Assembly (NCBI RefSeq): GCF_037153985.1
Contig: NZ_JBBAYI010000002.1
Coordinates: 372,001-436,000, forward strand
Reading direction: 5' to 3'
Source: Emticicia sp037153985
GTDB taxonomy: Bacteria > Bacteroidota > Bacteroidia > Cytophagales > Spirosomataceae
Length of the DNA: 64,000 nucleotides
The position numbers were made by a program, and so were the translations under genes. Under the pieces are notes generated by a model. It saw only the letters and a program-made list of their open reading frames with translations. It was not told the DNA's origin and did no database searches. Positions 25,082 through 33,806 of this stretch are shown piece by piece; position 1 is the stretch's first letter; every line of letters begins with the position of its first letter.

Positions 25082-25948
25082 ATGGCAAAGTCCATATTAT
25101 CCACTTTCCTTTTGGTTTTATTTACCTGTGTTACAATAAATAAAACCTTCGCCCAGTCGAAAAAAGCCCCTCTGGTGGTTTTTGTTACCGGCGACCACGA
25201 GTACAGTGGCGAGCATACGCTTCCGCTTATTGCCGCTGAATTAGAAAAAAATTACGGTTTTCGTACCAAAGTGTTAAAGGCGTATCCTGACCAGAACGGC
25301 GAAAAGGATATTCCGGGCCTAGAGGTATTGAAAGAAGCTGATTTGGCGGTTTTCTACCTTCGCTGGCGACAACTCCCTAAAGAACAACTCGATTACATTG
25401 AGGCTTACCTTAAATCGGGAAAGCCTGTTATGGGTTTTCGTACCACCACCCATGCGTTTAATTACCCTAAAGGTAGCGAACTTGAAAAATGGAATGCCTT
25501 CGGAGAATTTGCACTGAATGCCCCTCCGGGTTGGGGCGGAAAAGCAGCGCATACACATTATGGCCACGAAAGCAGCACCGATGTGAGTATCATTCCGGCA
25601 GCAGCCAAGCATCCGATTCTGATAGGTGTAGCGGCTAATTTCCACACCCGTTCATGGCTTTACAGGGTATTGCCCGACTACCCCACTAAAGGGTCCGAAT
25701 GGTTATTAATGGGAAAATCGGTTAATCCTGATAAAGCCGCTATCGAAAATCCGGTAGCTTGGACTGGCACAAACTCTTTCGGAGGTAAAGTATTCATGAC
25801 AACCCTCGGCCACCCCGAAGATTTTCAGGTAGAAGCCTTTCAAAGGCTGGTTATTAATGCCATTCACTGGGAACTAGGCAAGAAAGTACCTAAAACATGG
25901 AAAGGCAAAATTGATATTAATGTGCCATACAGAGGTATGACTAAGTAA
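25082..25948 (+). CDS. Secreted ThuA-domain protein
   Basis: 288 aa with a signal peptide (cleavage near residue 25, NKTFAQ). The rest is one ThuA (trehalose-utilisation, glutamine-amidotransferase-like) domain: VVFVTGDHEYSGEHTLP at the start, FYLRWRQLPKEQLDYI in the middle, GFRTTTHAF, HYGHESSTDVSII, and the C-terminal GGKVFMTTLGHPEDF. The class is widespread beside secreted sugar dehydrogenases and DUF1080 proteins. It probably works in periplasmic sugar-derivative metabolism together with the large cytochrome-fused gene starting 137 bp downstream. The exact reaction is unknown. Confidence 0.88.
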   Translation: MAKSILSTFLLVLFTCVTINKTFAQSKKAPLVVFVTGDHEYSGEHTLPLIAAELEKNYGFRTKVLKAYPDQNGEKDIPGLEVLKEADLAVFYLRWRQLPKEQLDYIEAYLKSGKPVMGFRTTTHAFNYPKGSELEKWNAFGEFALNAPPGWGGKAAHTHYGHESSTDVSIIPAAAKHPILIGVAANFHTRSWLYRVLPDYPTKGSEWLLMGKSVNPDKAAIENPVAWTGTNSFGGKVFMTTLGHPEDFQVEAFQRLVINAIHWELGKKVPKTWKGKIDINVPYRGMTK

Positions 25949-26085
25949 TTCTGGCGTATTAATAGGCAAGAAAGTACATTCAGCTTCTCAGGTGCTGCCC
26001 AAATAATTATACTTTGCAAGTATAGTTTAGCTACCTGAATGGTGCGGATTTCTCCATAACACAACCCTTATTAACTATTCTATTC

Positions 26086-29000
26086 ATGAAAATAAGCATT
26101 AAACCTTTTATAGTCTTTTTTGTATTGATAGTTTTCGCTATCAGTTCATTTCAGAGCAGCCCTCCGCCTACGCTCACCGTGCAAAAAGGCGCACACATAG
26201 CCTTAATTGGTGGTAATCTGGGGTCAAGAATGATGAACTACGGCCTTTTTGAAACCGAAATGCACGTACGCTACCCCGATTATTCGCTTTTTATACGTAA
26301 TATGTGTGACGGAGGCGACACTCCGGGTTTCAGGCCACATGCCAGCCGTAACTTACCGTGGGCTTTTCCGGGTGCAGAAAATTTCCAGACTGAATATGCT
26401 AAAAACTCTGACAGTCAGGGGCATTTCGAAACACCCGACCAATGGTTGACCCGATTAAAAACAGACATTATTCTTACATTTTTTGGATACAGCGAGTCAT
26501 TTCAAGGAAAAGCGGGCTTAGCCAATTATAAGGCAGAACTCGACGCATTTATCAAATATAGCCTCAGCCAGAAATATAATGGGTCAAGTAGCCCTCAGTT
26601 AGTTATTGTATCGCCCATTGCCTTTGAAGACCTCAGCAGCAAATATGACTTGCCCAACGGTATAAAAGAAAACGAAAATCTTTTGCTTTATACCAAAGCC
26701 ATGAAAGAAGTGGCCGACCAGAACAACGTTTTGTTTGTAGATGCCTTTACACCTTCAAAAAAATGGTACGATACCACCAAGGAATTTTTAACTATTGATG
26801 GCTCACAACTGAACGAAGAAGGGTATAAAAGATTTGCCAACTTGCTGACAGATGCTATTTTTGGTAAAACACCTGCCAAAGCAGAAAACAACAGGAGTTT
26901 GGTAATGGAAGCCGTAAACGAGAAAAACTGGATGTGGCATAACGACTACAAAATTCCGAATGGTGTACATGTATACGGCCGCCGTTATAACCCGTTCGGA
27001 CCAGACAACTACCCTGCCGAAATTGAGAAAATTCGTGAGATGACGGCCATTCGTGATACAGCTATCTGGCTGGCGGCATCGAAAGGCGAAAAAATGGACA
27101 TAGCCGCTGCCGACAAAAGAACAAAAACTTTACCGCCTGTAAATACCAATTATAATCCTGAGAAAAATGGAAGTTTACAGTACTTGTACGGACAGGAAGC
27201 CCTGAGCAAGTTAAAAGTTCCGGCCGGATATAAAATCGAGCTTTTTGCTTCTGAACAGGAATTTCCTGACTTGGCAAAGCCCATGCAGATGTCGTTCGAT
27301 AATAAAGGGCGGCTCTGGGTAGCAGTAATGCCGAGTTATCCGCATTACAAGCCCGGCGACACAAAGCCTAATGACAAAATACTGATTTTTGAGGATACCG
27401 ACAATGATGGTAAAGCCGATAAACAAACCATATTTGCCGATGGCTTACACCTGCCTTTAGGTTTTGAAATTACGCATGAAGGCGTTTTTGTGTCGCAAGG
27501 TACAAATCTGAAACTTTATACTGACACCAACGGAGACGATAAAGCTGATAAAGTTGAGATTCTGCTTAGTGGCTTTGACGACCACGATACCCACCACAAT
27601 AGCCACGCCTATACCGTTGACCCCTCAGGGGCTATTTATTCGGGCGAAGGGGTGTTTCTGCACACCAATGTTGAAACCTCTTACGGAACCGTACGGGCTA
27701 CTAATGGCGGCTTTTACAGGTATAGCCCGCAACTGCGTAAACTGGAGCGTACGGCGCAACTATCAATCCCGAATCCGTGGGGGATTGCCTTTGATGAATG
27801 GGGGCAGCCGTTTTTTGCTGAAACCTCAAGCCCCGATGTACGCTGGATGATGCCCGGCAGTGTATTGCCCCGCTATGGAGAATATACCCATAAAAGTGTA
27901 CAGTTGATAGAAAAAGACCACATGGTTCGCCCAACTTCCGGTCTTGAGTTTGTGTCGAGCAGGCATTTCCCTGACGAAGTGCAAGGCGATTTACTCATTA
28001 ATAATACCATTGGTTTTCTGGGTACTAAAATGCACAGCTTGGTTGATGATGGCACGGGCTATAAAAGCAAACATCGTATGGATTTGGTGGTAAGCGAAGA
28101 CCGAAACTTCCGCCCTGTTGATATGGAGTTTGCCCCTGATGGCTCTTTATACCTGATTGACTGGCATAACATACTCATTGGCCACATGCAACACAATGCC
28201 CGTGACCCACTCCGTGACCATTCGCATGGCCGTATTTACCGCATTACTTATCCGTCAAGACCACTCGTAACTCCTGCTAAAATTGCCGGAGCAAGCGTAG
28301 AAACATTACTTGATAACCTGAAACTACCTGAGTACCGCACGCGGTATCGTACCCGACGCGAATTACGTGGCAGAAGTGCCACCGAAGTTTTACCAAAAGT
28401 TACAAAATGGGTGGCTTCGTTAGATAAGGCTGACCCCCGCTATGAACACCACTTGCTTGAGGCACTATGGGTTACATGGGGGCTTGATAAAGTTGACCAG
28501 AAGTTACTCCGGCAGTTGCTCAAAGCCAAAGATTATCATGTAAGAGCGGCAGTTGTAGAGGTAATCCGTTTTACGGGGCATCAGTTACCTGACCAAGCCG
28601 CCTTATTAATGCAAGCCGTACGCGATGAAAACAGCCGTGTGCGTCTGGATGCCATTGTAGCAGCCTCATGGATTGGCAAAGAAAAAGGCTTGCCTATTCT
28701 GGCAGAAGCTAAAAAGAAACCACTCGATGACTGGATGATTCATGCTTACGAAACAGCAGTAGCGCACCTGAATGGCGTACCCGTAAAAAAACAAAAAGCA
28801 ATTGCAGAGAAATCGACTTTAAAGGGAGAAGAACTTGAACTTTACAATATAGGTAAAGCCATTTATGCCAAAGAAGGGTACTGCACTACGTGCCACCAAG
28901 CCGATGGCAAAGGGCTAACGGCCTCTGGGTTTCCTCCGTTGGCTGGCACTAACTGGGTACAAGGCAATGAAGACCGCGCCATTAAGATAGTACTAAAAGG

Positions 29001-29244
29001 CTTACTCGGCCCCATAGAGGTAAACGGAAAAAAATATCCCGGCCAAGTACCGATGACCCCTTTTGAGGGTTTACTCACCGACAAGGAAGTAGCGGCTGTA
29101 TTAACCTACGTCCGTAATTCGTTCGGGAACAAAGCTCCGGCCATTCAACCCGAAAAAGTAAAAACCATAAGGGCTTCCCTTAAAAACCAGAAGGATATTT
29201 ACAATGCCTCAAAACTTTTATCAGAACACCCGTTAGAAAAATAA
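26086..29244 (+). CDS. Secreted PVC-type heme-binding dehydrogenase-like protein (SGNH + beta-propeller + HEAT + cytochrome c)
   Basis: 1052 aa with an N-terminal signal/anchor. Domains in order: SGNH/GDSL-like hydrolase-fold region (about 30-265, IALIGGNLGSRMMNYG start); a membrane-bound dehydrogenase-type propeller (about 380-730) with a calcium-binding-like DTDNDGKADK and with DTNGDDKADK; HEAT-like repeats (about 760-900, RTRRELRGRSATEVLP and DYHVRAAVVEVIR); and a c-type cytochrome with CTTCH heme motif at about residues 933-937 and a distal Met in VPMTPFEG. The family is thought to oxidise sugars or sugar alcohols in the periplasm, passing electrons to its own heme. Pairs with the upstream ThuA gene. 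Substrate unknown. Confidence 0.88.
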   Translation: MKISIKPFIVFFVLIVFAISSFQSSPPPTLTVQKGAHIALIGGNLGSRMMNYGLFETEMHVRYPDYSLFIRNMCDGGDTPGFRPHASRNLPWAFPGAENFQTEYAKNSDSQGHFETPDQWLTRLKTDIILTFFGYSESFQGKAGLANYKAELDAFIKYSLSQKYNGSSSPQLVIVSPIAFEDLSSKYDLPNGIKENENLLLYTKAMKEVADQNNVLFVDAFTPSKKWYDTTKEFLTIDGSQLNEEGYKRFANLLTDAIFGKTPAKAENNRSLVMEAVNEKNWMWHNDYKIPNGVHVYGRRYNPFGPDNYPAEIEKIREMTAIRDTAIWLAASKGEKMDIAAADKRTKTLPPVNTNYNPEKNGSLQYLYGQEALSKLKVPAGYKIELFASEQEFPDLAKPMQMSFDNKGRLWVAVMPSYPHYKPGDTKPNDKILIFEDTDNDGKADKQTIFADGLHLPLGFEITHEGVFVSQGTNLKLYTDTNGDDKADKVEILLSGFDDHDTHHNSHAYTVDPSGAIYSGEGVFLHTNVETSYGTVRATNGGFYRYSPQLRKLERTAQLSIPNPWGIAFDEWGQPFFAETSSPDVRWMMPGSVLPRYGEYTHKSVQLIEKDHMVRPTSGLEFVSSRHFPDEVQGDLLINNTIGFLGTKMHSLVDDGTGYKSKHRMDLVVSEDRNFRPVDMEFAPDGSLYLIDWHNILIGHMQHNARDPLRDHSHGRIYRITYPSRPLVTPAKIAGASVETLLDNLKLPEYRTRYRTRRELRGRSATEVLPKVTKWVASLDKADPRYEHHLLEALWVTWGLDKVDQKLLRQLLKAKDYHVRAAVVEVIRFTGHQLPDQAALLMQAVRDENSRVRLDAIVAASWIGKEKGLPILAEAKKKPLDDWMIHAYETAVAHLNGVPVKKQKAIAEKSTLKGEELELYNIGKAIYAKEGYCTTCHQADGKGLTASGFPPLAGTNWVQGNEDRAIKIVLKGLLGPIEVNGKKYPGQVPMTPFEGLLTDKEVAAVLTYVRNSFGNKAPAIQPEKVKTIRASLKNQKDIYNASKLLSEHPLEK

Positions 29245-29260
29245 TAAACGCTTGTTTTAT

Positions 29261-29300
29261 AACTGCCTCGGCTAGCCTGACAGGATTTGCCGAGGCAGTT
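29261..29300 (+). terminator. Terminator after the dehydrogenase gene
   Basis: A 12-bp perfect stem (AACTGCCTCGGC and its complement) with a 16-nt loop, followed by TTTTATTT. Confidence 0.88.
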
Positions 29301-29334
29301 TTTTATTTGTATTTTGGCCTGAAAATCTAAATGA

Positions 29335-30492
29335 ATGCTACAAACATTGCCCCTTAAAATCGATTTATTTGCCATTATCATGCTTTTAGGCGTAGTACAG
29401 GGGTTTTTTCTGGCATTTTTCTTTCTCACCCACCAAAAGGGCAATAAGGTAGCACATCGGTATCTGGGTTTATTTCTGTTTGCCATAGCTTTTTCTATCA
29501 CAGAAGTTTTAATGGGCTACACCAATTATACCTTTCAAACGCTTTACCTCGTCGATATGGCCGAGCCTTTGAATTTCACAGTAGCACCCCTCTCATTTTT
29601 ATACATTCAGACCTACATAACCGAACGCTTCACCAAAACACAGCTTTTACATTTTATACCTTTTTTTGCTTATCTTATTTATATGTCGGTTTTGTTTTAC
29701 CCCCTACCCGACACTTACCATTACAATTCGTATCTGTATGCCTTTCATCCTGATATGGCTACCGTACCTTGCGATTATTCGGAAAAAGAATGGTATTATT
29801 TTTTTAAACACCATGTAAATGAACTGATGTTTGCTCACATGGTTATTTATCTGATTGCCAGTTTTTATGTAGTTATCAGCGCATTCCGACAAGAAAATTT
29901 ACCGCTAGCCGCTACGCAGAACCCTAAACTTAGCTGGGCGCGCAAGCAGGTGATTTCGCTGGCTTCTATTGTTATTATATTTCTGGTTGTAAAACGTACT
30001 TTTATTCACGATTTAGGCGACCACATTCTGGCGGGGCATATTACACTTATTATTTATGCCATTTCTTTTACAGTAATAAGCCGCTCAAGGTTTTTTCATG
30101 AAGAGCAAACAAAAACAGGAAAAAAATACGAAAAATCTTCACTGACTACCGATATTCAGGATAACATATTATTAAAGCTGACCGAGTTAATGGACACCCA
30201 GAAGCCTTTCTTGAATGATTCGTTTTCGTTGCCAGTTCTGGCTAAGATGCTAGCTGTTTCGCCGCACCATCTCTCACAGATTCTGAACGAAAAACTAGGC
30301 CAAAGTTTTTTCGACTACACGGCCGCTTATCGTATCAGAGAGGCACAACAATTATTATCTTCTCCCGAAAATGCCCATATTAAAATTGAAGAAATAGCCG
30401 AAATGGTAGGTTATAACTCAAAATCGGCTTTTAATACTTCATTCAAAAAGATTGTCGGGCAAACGCCCTCACAATTTCGTGTACAGAAATAA
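29335..30492 (+). CDS. AraC-family transcriptional regulator with N-terminal multi-pass membrane domain
   Basis: 385 aa. Residues about 10-255 contain seven hydrophobic segments; residues about 285-385 form an AraC-type double helix-turn-helix with FSLPVLAKMLAVSPHHLSQI and IEEIAEMVGYNSKSAFN followed by FKKIVGQTPSQFR. This membrane-AraC layout is common in Bacteroidota, where the sensor half presumably detects an envelope or lipid-soluble signal. Its neighbour downstream on the same strand is an acyltransferase with its own -7 element, so it may be the target. Start is ATG 29335; the ATG at 29331 gives only a short frame. Confidence 0.9.
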   Translation: MLQTLPLKIDLFAIIMLLGVVQGFFLAFFFLTHQKGNKVAHRYLGLFLFAIAFSITEVLMGYTNYTFQTLYLVDMAEPLNFTVAPLSFLYIQTYITERFTKTQLLHFIPFFAYLIYMSVLFYPLPDTYHYNSYLYAFHPDMATVPCDYSEKEWYYFFKHHVNELMFAHMVIYLIASFYVVISAFRQENLPLAATQNPKLSWARKQVISLASIVIIFLVVKRTFIHDLGDHILAGHITLIIYAISFTVISRSRFFHEEQTKTGKKYEKSSLTTDIQDNILLKLTELMDTQKPFLNDSFSLPVLAKMLAVSPHHLSQILNEKLGQSFFDYTAAYRIREAQQLLSSPENAHIKIEEIAEMVGYNSKSAFNTSFKKIVGQTPSQFRVQK

Positions 30493-30568
30493 GCGTGTTC
30501 AATGTTCGTTTTTATCGGCTCGAACGCCATCCTTATCGGCAGAGGCTCCCTGAACGTATCAGTCCTTT

Positions 30569-30576
30569 TAGTTTTG
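30569..30576 (+). promoter_or_regulatory. -7 element for the acyltransferase gene
   Basis: TAGTTTTG matches TAnnTTTG, 31 nt before the ATG at 30608. Confidence 0.45.
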
Positions 30577-30607
30577 TGGCATCATTTAAACACTCAGGCA
30601 CAAAATA

Positions 30608-31774
30608 ATGGAACCTATTACAACATCAGTTAGCACACAAACTAAATCTTCAACCCGACAATATTATATTGACTGGATTCGGGTATTAGCCTTTTGTATC
30701 CTTATTTTTTTTCATAGCGGTATGTTCTTCGTAGGCTGGGGCTGGCATGTAAAAAACAACGTAATTAATCATACGATGGAGTTCCCCATGGAATGGCTGC
30801 ATTTATGGCGTTTACCATTATTGTTTTTTATTTCAGGGGTAGGTGTGAGTTTCGCCATGAGGTCTCGTACAGGCTGGCAATTTGTGGGCGAGCGTACCAA
30901 GCGTTTACTACTGCCCCTTGTTTTTGGTATGTTTGTAATTGTACCCCCACAGATTTACTTCGAACGCTTGCAGCGAGGGCAATTCAGTGGGTCATATATA
31001 AGTTTTTATGAAAACGTATTAAAATTTATTCCCTACCCGAAAGGCGATTTCTCTTGGCATCATTTATGGTTTGTGGCCTACCTGTGGGTTTTCTCCTTGC
31101 TAGGCACTCCTTTATTTGTATGGCTTAAAACAGCAAATGCCCAAAACGTTATTAATAAAGCCCGTAAACTATTCAGCAATATCTGGGGTATATTGTTATT
31201 GAGTGTAATACCTATGCTTATCTACTGGACACTTCATAACCAATGGCCTGTTACTAATAATCTCATTTCTGACTGGTATAATTTTGCGCTGTCGCTGACC
31301 ATTTTTATCTATGGATATTTAATAGGCACAAACCAAAAAATCTGGGATATTATGGAGAAATACCGCGTTATGCTTTTATCTGTTGGCACCTTCATTATTG
31401 TATCCAGAATCTCTTTTGATACACTCGTCGGTAGTATTCCTGAAGATATTCCGTTTATGCCCTTTATTAATGGCTTTCTGACTATAATTAGCCTCTGGAC
31501 AACCATTCTGGGAATTTGTGGCTTTGCCAAACACTACCTCAATTTCAAGAACACTTTTCTGGCATATAGCACTCAGGCCGTATATCCATTTTATATTCTG
31601 CATCAGACCATTACGGTAGCCATCGGATTTCATATAGCCAATTGGGACATGAATGTATGGCTCAAACTGCTTGTTTTATCGCTTGGCACATTTGGCTTTA
31701 GTCTATTTATTTATCATTTCCTTATTCGTCCTTTCAGTATTATGCGACTGCTTTTTGGGGTAAAAACAAAATAA
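30608..31774 (+). CDS. Acyltransferase family 3 integral membrane protein
   Basis: 388 aa with about ten transmembrane segments. The start RQYYIDWIRVLAFCILIFFH followed by SGMFF is the acyltransferase-3 signature, with the catalytic-type His in the first membrane segment, followed by LPLLFFISGVGVSFAM and the KRLLLPLVFG basic segment. Members O-acylate surface glycans or glucans (OpgC-like) using acyl-CoA from the cytoplasm. The acceptor cannot be deduced. It sits after a membrane-AraC regulator and ends at a strong terminator. Confidence 0.88.
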   Translation: MEPITTSVSTQTKSSTRQYYIDWIRVLAFCILIFFHSGMFFVGWGWHVKNNVINHTMEFPMEWLHLWRLPLLFFISGVGVSFAMRSRTGWQFVGERTKRLLLPLVFGMFVIVPPQIYFERLQRGQFSGSYISFYENVLKFIPYPKGDFSWHHLWFVAYLWVFSLLGTPLFVWLKTANAQNVINKARKLFSNIWGILLLSVIPMLIYWTLHNQWPVTNNLISDWYNFALSLTIFIYGYLIGTNQKIWDIMEKYRVMLLSVGTFIIVSRISFDTLVGSIPEDIPFMPFINGFLTIISLWTTILGICGFAKHYLNFKNTFLAYSTQAVYPFYILHQTITVAIGFHIANWDMNVWLKLLVLSLGTFGFSLFIYHFLIRPFSIMRLLFGVKTK

Positions 31775-31848
31775 TAAATTACCCGACCAAGCTCATGGCA
31801 GGCTTTAATGCCTGCAAAAGCCGAACGTGGCTCAGGTAATTAAGCAAA

Positions 31849-31890
31849 CAAGAAATCCTGAATATTATTAATAACACTCAGGATTTCTTG
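31849..31890 (+). terminator. Strong terminator after the acyltransferase gene
   Basis: A perfect 13-bp stem (CAAGAAATCCTGA and complement) with a 16-nt loop and TTTTTT directly after. A smaller GCAGGC/GCCTGC hairpin lies just upstream at 31798-31815. Confidence 0.92.
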
Positions 31891-31968
31891 TTTTTTATCT
31901 TGATGAAATAACGATAATGCCCGACTAGCTACTTTTGCTATCATTCATTGTATTACCCCAACACAGGC

Positions 31969-33480
31969 TTATAATTTATTAGCCTTATAAACTTTCACCA
32001 TCCCATCGTTTTCGCTGCTTACGACTAATAAACTTTGTTGGATAGGGCTTTTTGAGGCAGGAATAAACAATACCCCTTCTGGTGCATCTCCCGTAGGTAA
32101 CATTTTTATAAATACCGGTGCTAACGGATTCGTTATGTCATAAATAGCTACGGCATCGGCTCTTTCGAGACCTACATAAGCAATTAACTTGTTCCCTACC
32201 CTGCCAATAGTAACAGCTTCTGGCTCTACCGATTTATCGTCGCTTCTGGTATCGTCATAAACATTTGCTTCTTTTGCTTTTACATCGAGTTCGTTTTTGC
32301 TGTCATAAACCTGTTGGCCTGTTTGTGCGTTCCAGATCGAAAACGAACGTGCGCCAAAGCTATAAAGTGCATCGTAATCACCATCGTTGTCGGTATCACC
32401 TAAAGTACTGGTAACATTTAGCCGTCCTAATTGTGCGTCGGCTTTCAGCGTAGCTCCATTCGGAAAAGCCGCAGCATCAAGTTTCAAATCTTTTACGCGT
32501 TTAACTTCTGCAAAAGCATCATATTCGCGGGCATCACCTTCATTGGCAGTAAAAAGATACGGCACGTTATTGTAGCGCACAAATGCGATGGCATCGGGCA
32601 TATAAGTGCCAAATACTTTCCAGTTAGCAAAGTTTATGGCATTGTCTTTATCACTCACGTCTACCATATTTCCGGCGGCGTTATAATCTTTAAAGCCTAG
32701 CGGATTTATTTTAGTGATAGTACCGCTTGTCAGACTGATTTCAGCAATAGCGTTATTTTCCTGTAATGTAACCCAAGCTGTTTTTGAGTCGTCCGAAACT
32801 GTAATATATTCTGGCTCAATATCTTTAACAAAATCCTTATTTGGCCCAAAAACTCTGAAACCTTTTGAGGTAAGGTCGGCCAATTGGCTGGCAAACGCCG
32901 AAAAATTAAGCGTTTTTACAGAGTAGTTATTTTTTACATCAATTATTGATACCGAACCTTCGGGGTCGTTGGTATAACTGGCGTTGGGTTCGCCTTCGTT
33001 AGCACTCAGAATATATCTGCCGTCAGGGCTATACGTTACCATATCAGGCAAGGCGCCTACGGTTATTACTTTTTCTTCGGCATAAGTGCTTGCATTAAAC
33101 ACCACAATTTTTCCGGCAGCCTGTTTATCGGTCGATTCTATGGCTGCTGCCACTTTACCTTCATAAGCAGCTACGCTATTGACGTATCCGCCATAAGGAG
33201 CCATACTAATAGAGTGAATAACTTTAATGTTGGCAGGGTCAGCAAAATCAATGACATCAATTTTATTGGTTGAGCCATTATTTACTGCAAATAAACGCTT
33301 GGTGGTGGGGTCGAAAGTAGTAATTTCAGCAGCCCCTAAACCTCCCAGGTTAATCGAAGCAATTTGCTGATAACTGGCTACATCTTCATTTACTGTAAAT
33401 TCAAGTGCAGGCACATCTTCTTTATTACACCCTAATACCGCTAATGTAATAGCAGAAGCTAATAGAATAATTTTTTTCAT
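31969..33480 (-). CDS. Choice-of-anchor I family lipoprotein (beta-propeller)
   Basis: 503 aa. A lipoprotein signal with lipobox LAVLGC (Cys18) is followed by repeated propeller-like blades (ASINLGGLGAAEITTFDP, AISLTSG-type and LPTGDAPEGVLF segments) and the motif FTANEGDAREYDAF typical of the choice-of-anchor I / alkaline-phosphatase-like propeller family. The DTDNDGDYDALYSFG stretch resembles a calcium-binding loop. It should be anchored at the outer or inner membrane and face the periplasm. Enzymatic function is unproven in the family. Divergent from the DPP-IV gene. Confidence 0.85.
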   Translation of the reverse strand: MKKIILLASAITLAVLGCNKEDVPALEFTVNEDVASYQQIASINLGGLGAAEITTFDPTTKRLFAVNNGSTNKIDVIDFADPANIKVIHSISMAPYGGYVNSVAAYEGKVAAAIESTDKQAAGKIVVFNASTYAEEKVITVGALPDMVTYSPDGRYILSANEGEPNASYTNDPEGSVSIIDVKNNYSVKTLNFSAFASQLADLTSKGFRVFGPNKDFVKDIEPEYITVSDDSKTAWVTLQENNAIAEISLTSGTITKINPLGFKDYNAAGNMVDVSDKDNAINFANWKVFGTYMPDAIAFVRYNNVPYLFTANEGDAREYDAFAEVKRVKDLKLDAAAFPNGATLKADAQLGRLNVTSTLGDTDNDGDYDALYSFGARSFSIWNAQTGQQVYDSKNELDVKAKEANVYDDTRSDDKSVEPEAVTIGRVGNKLIAYVGLERADAVAIYDITNPLAPVFIKMLPTGDAPEGVLFIPASKSPIQQSLLVVSSENDGMVKVYKANKL

Positions 33481-33501
33481 AAAAGTTCATTGGTTTGGGC
33501 G

Positions 33502-33509
33502 CAAAAGTA
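33502..33509 (-). promoter_or_regulatory. -7 element for the choice-of-anchor I gene
   Basis: The minus strand reads TACTTTTG (TAnnTTTG), 22 nt before the ATG at 33480. Confidence 0.5.
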
Positions 33510-33806
33510 GAATCCGTACATTATCTTAATGTTAATGAAAAATCAAGAAATCATGAATGTAGGGTACCAAAAATCGTTTTTCTAAGCCTGAAAGCGTATT
33601 ATTCCAGACAGATTCTTTCTTATTTCTGTTTAAAAGCATCTACTTTTTTACGATTGTTATCTATTATTAGCCAATTCTTGCTGCAATCTTTTACAGGAGA
33701 AATAAAATTTATCTAATTTTAAGACATCATTACGACGCCCGAACAGGCTTTGGGTATTTTGTTATTTTGACCGTAATCAATCATTAAACTAAACACTTCA
33801 CAAATC
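33510..33806. other. Intergenic region between divergent genes
   Basis: About 300 bp of AT-rich DNA. I see no tRNA, no strong hairpin and no convincing small gene; the rightward promoter for the DPP-IV gene should lie near 33750-33780, where only an imperfect -7 element (GGTATTTTG) is visible. Confidence 0.5.
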
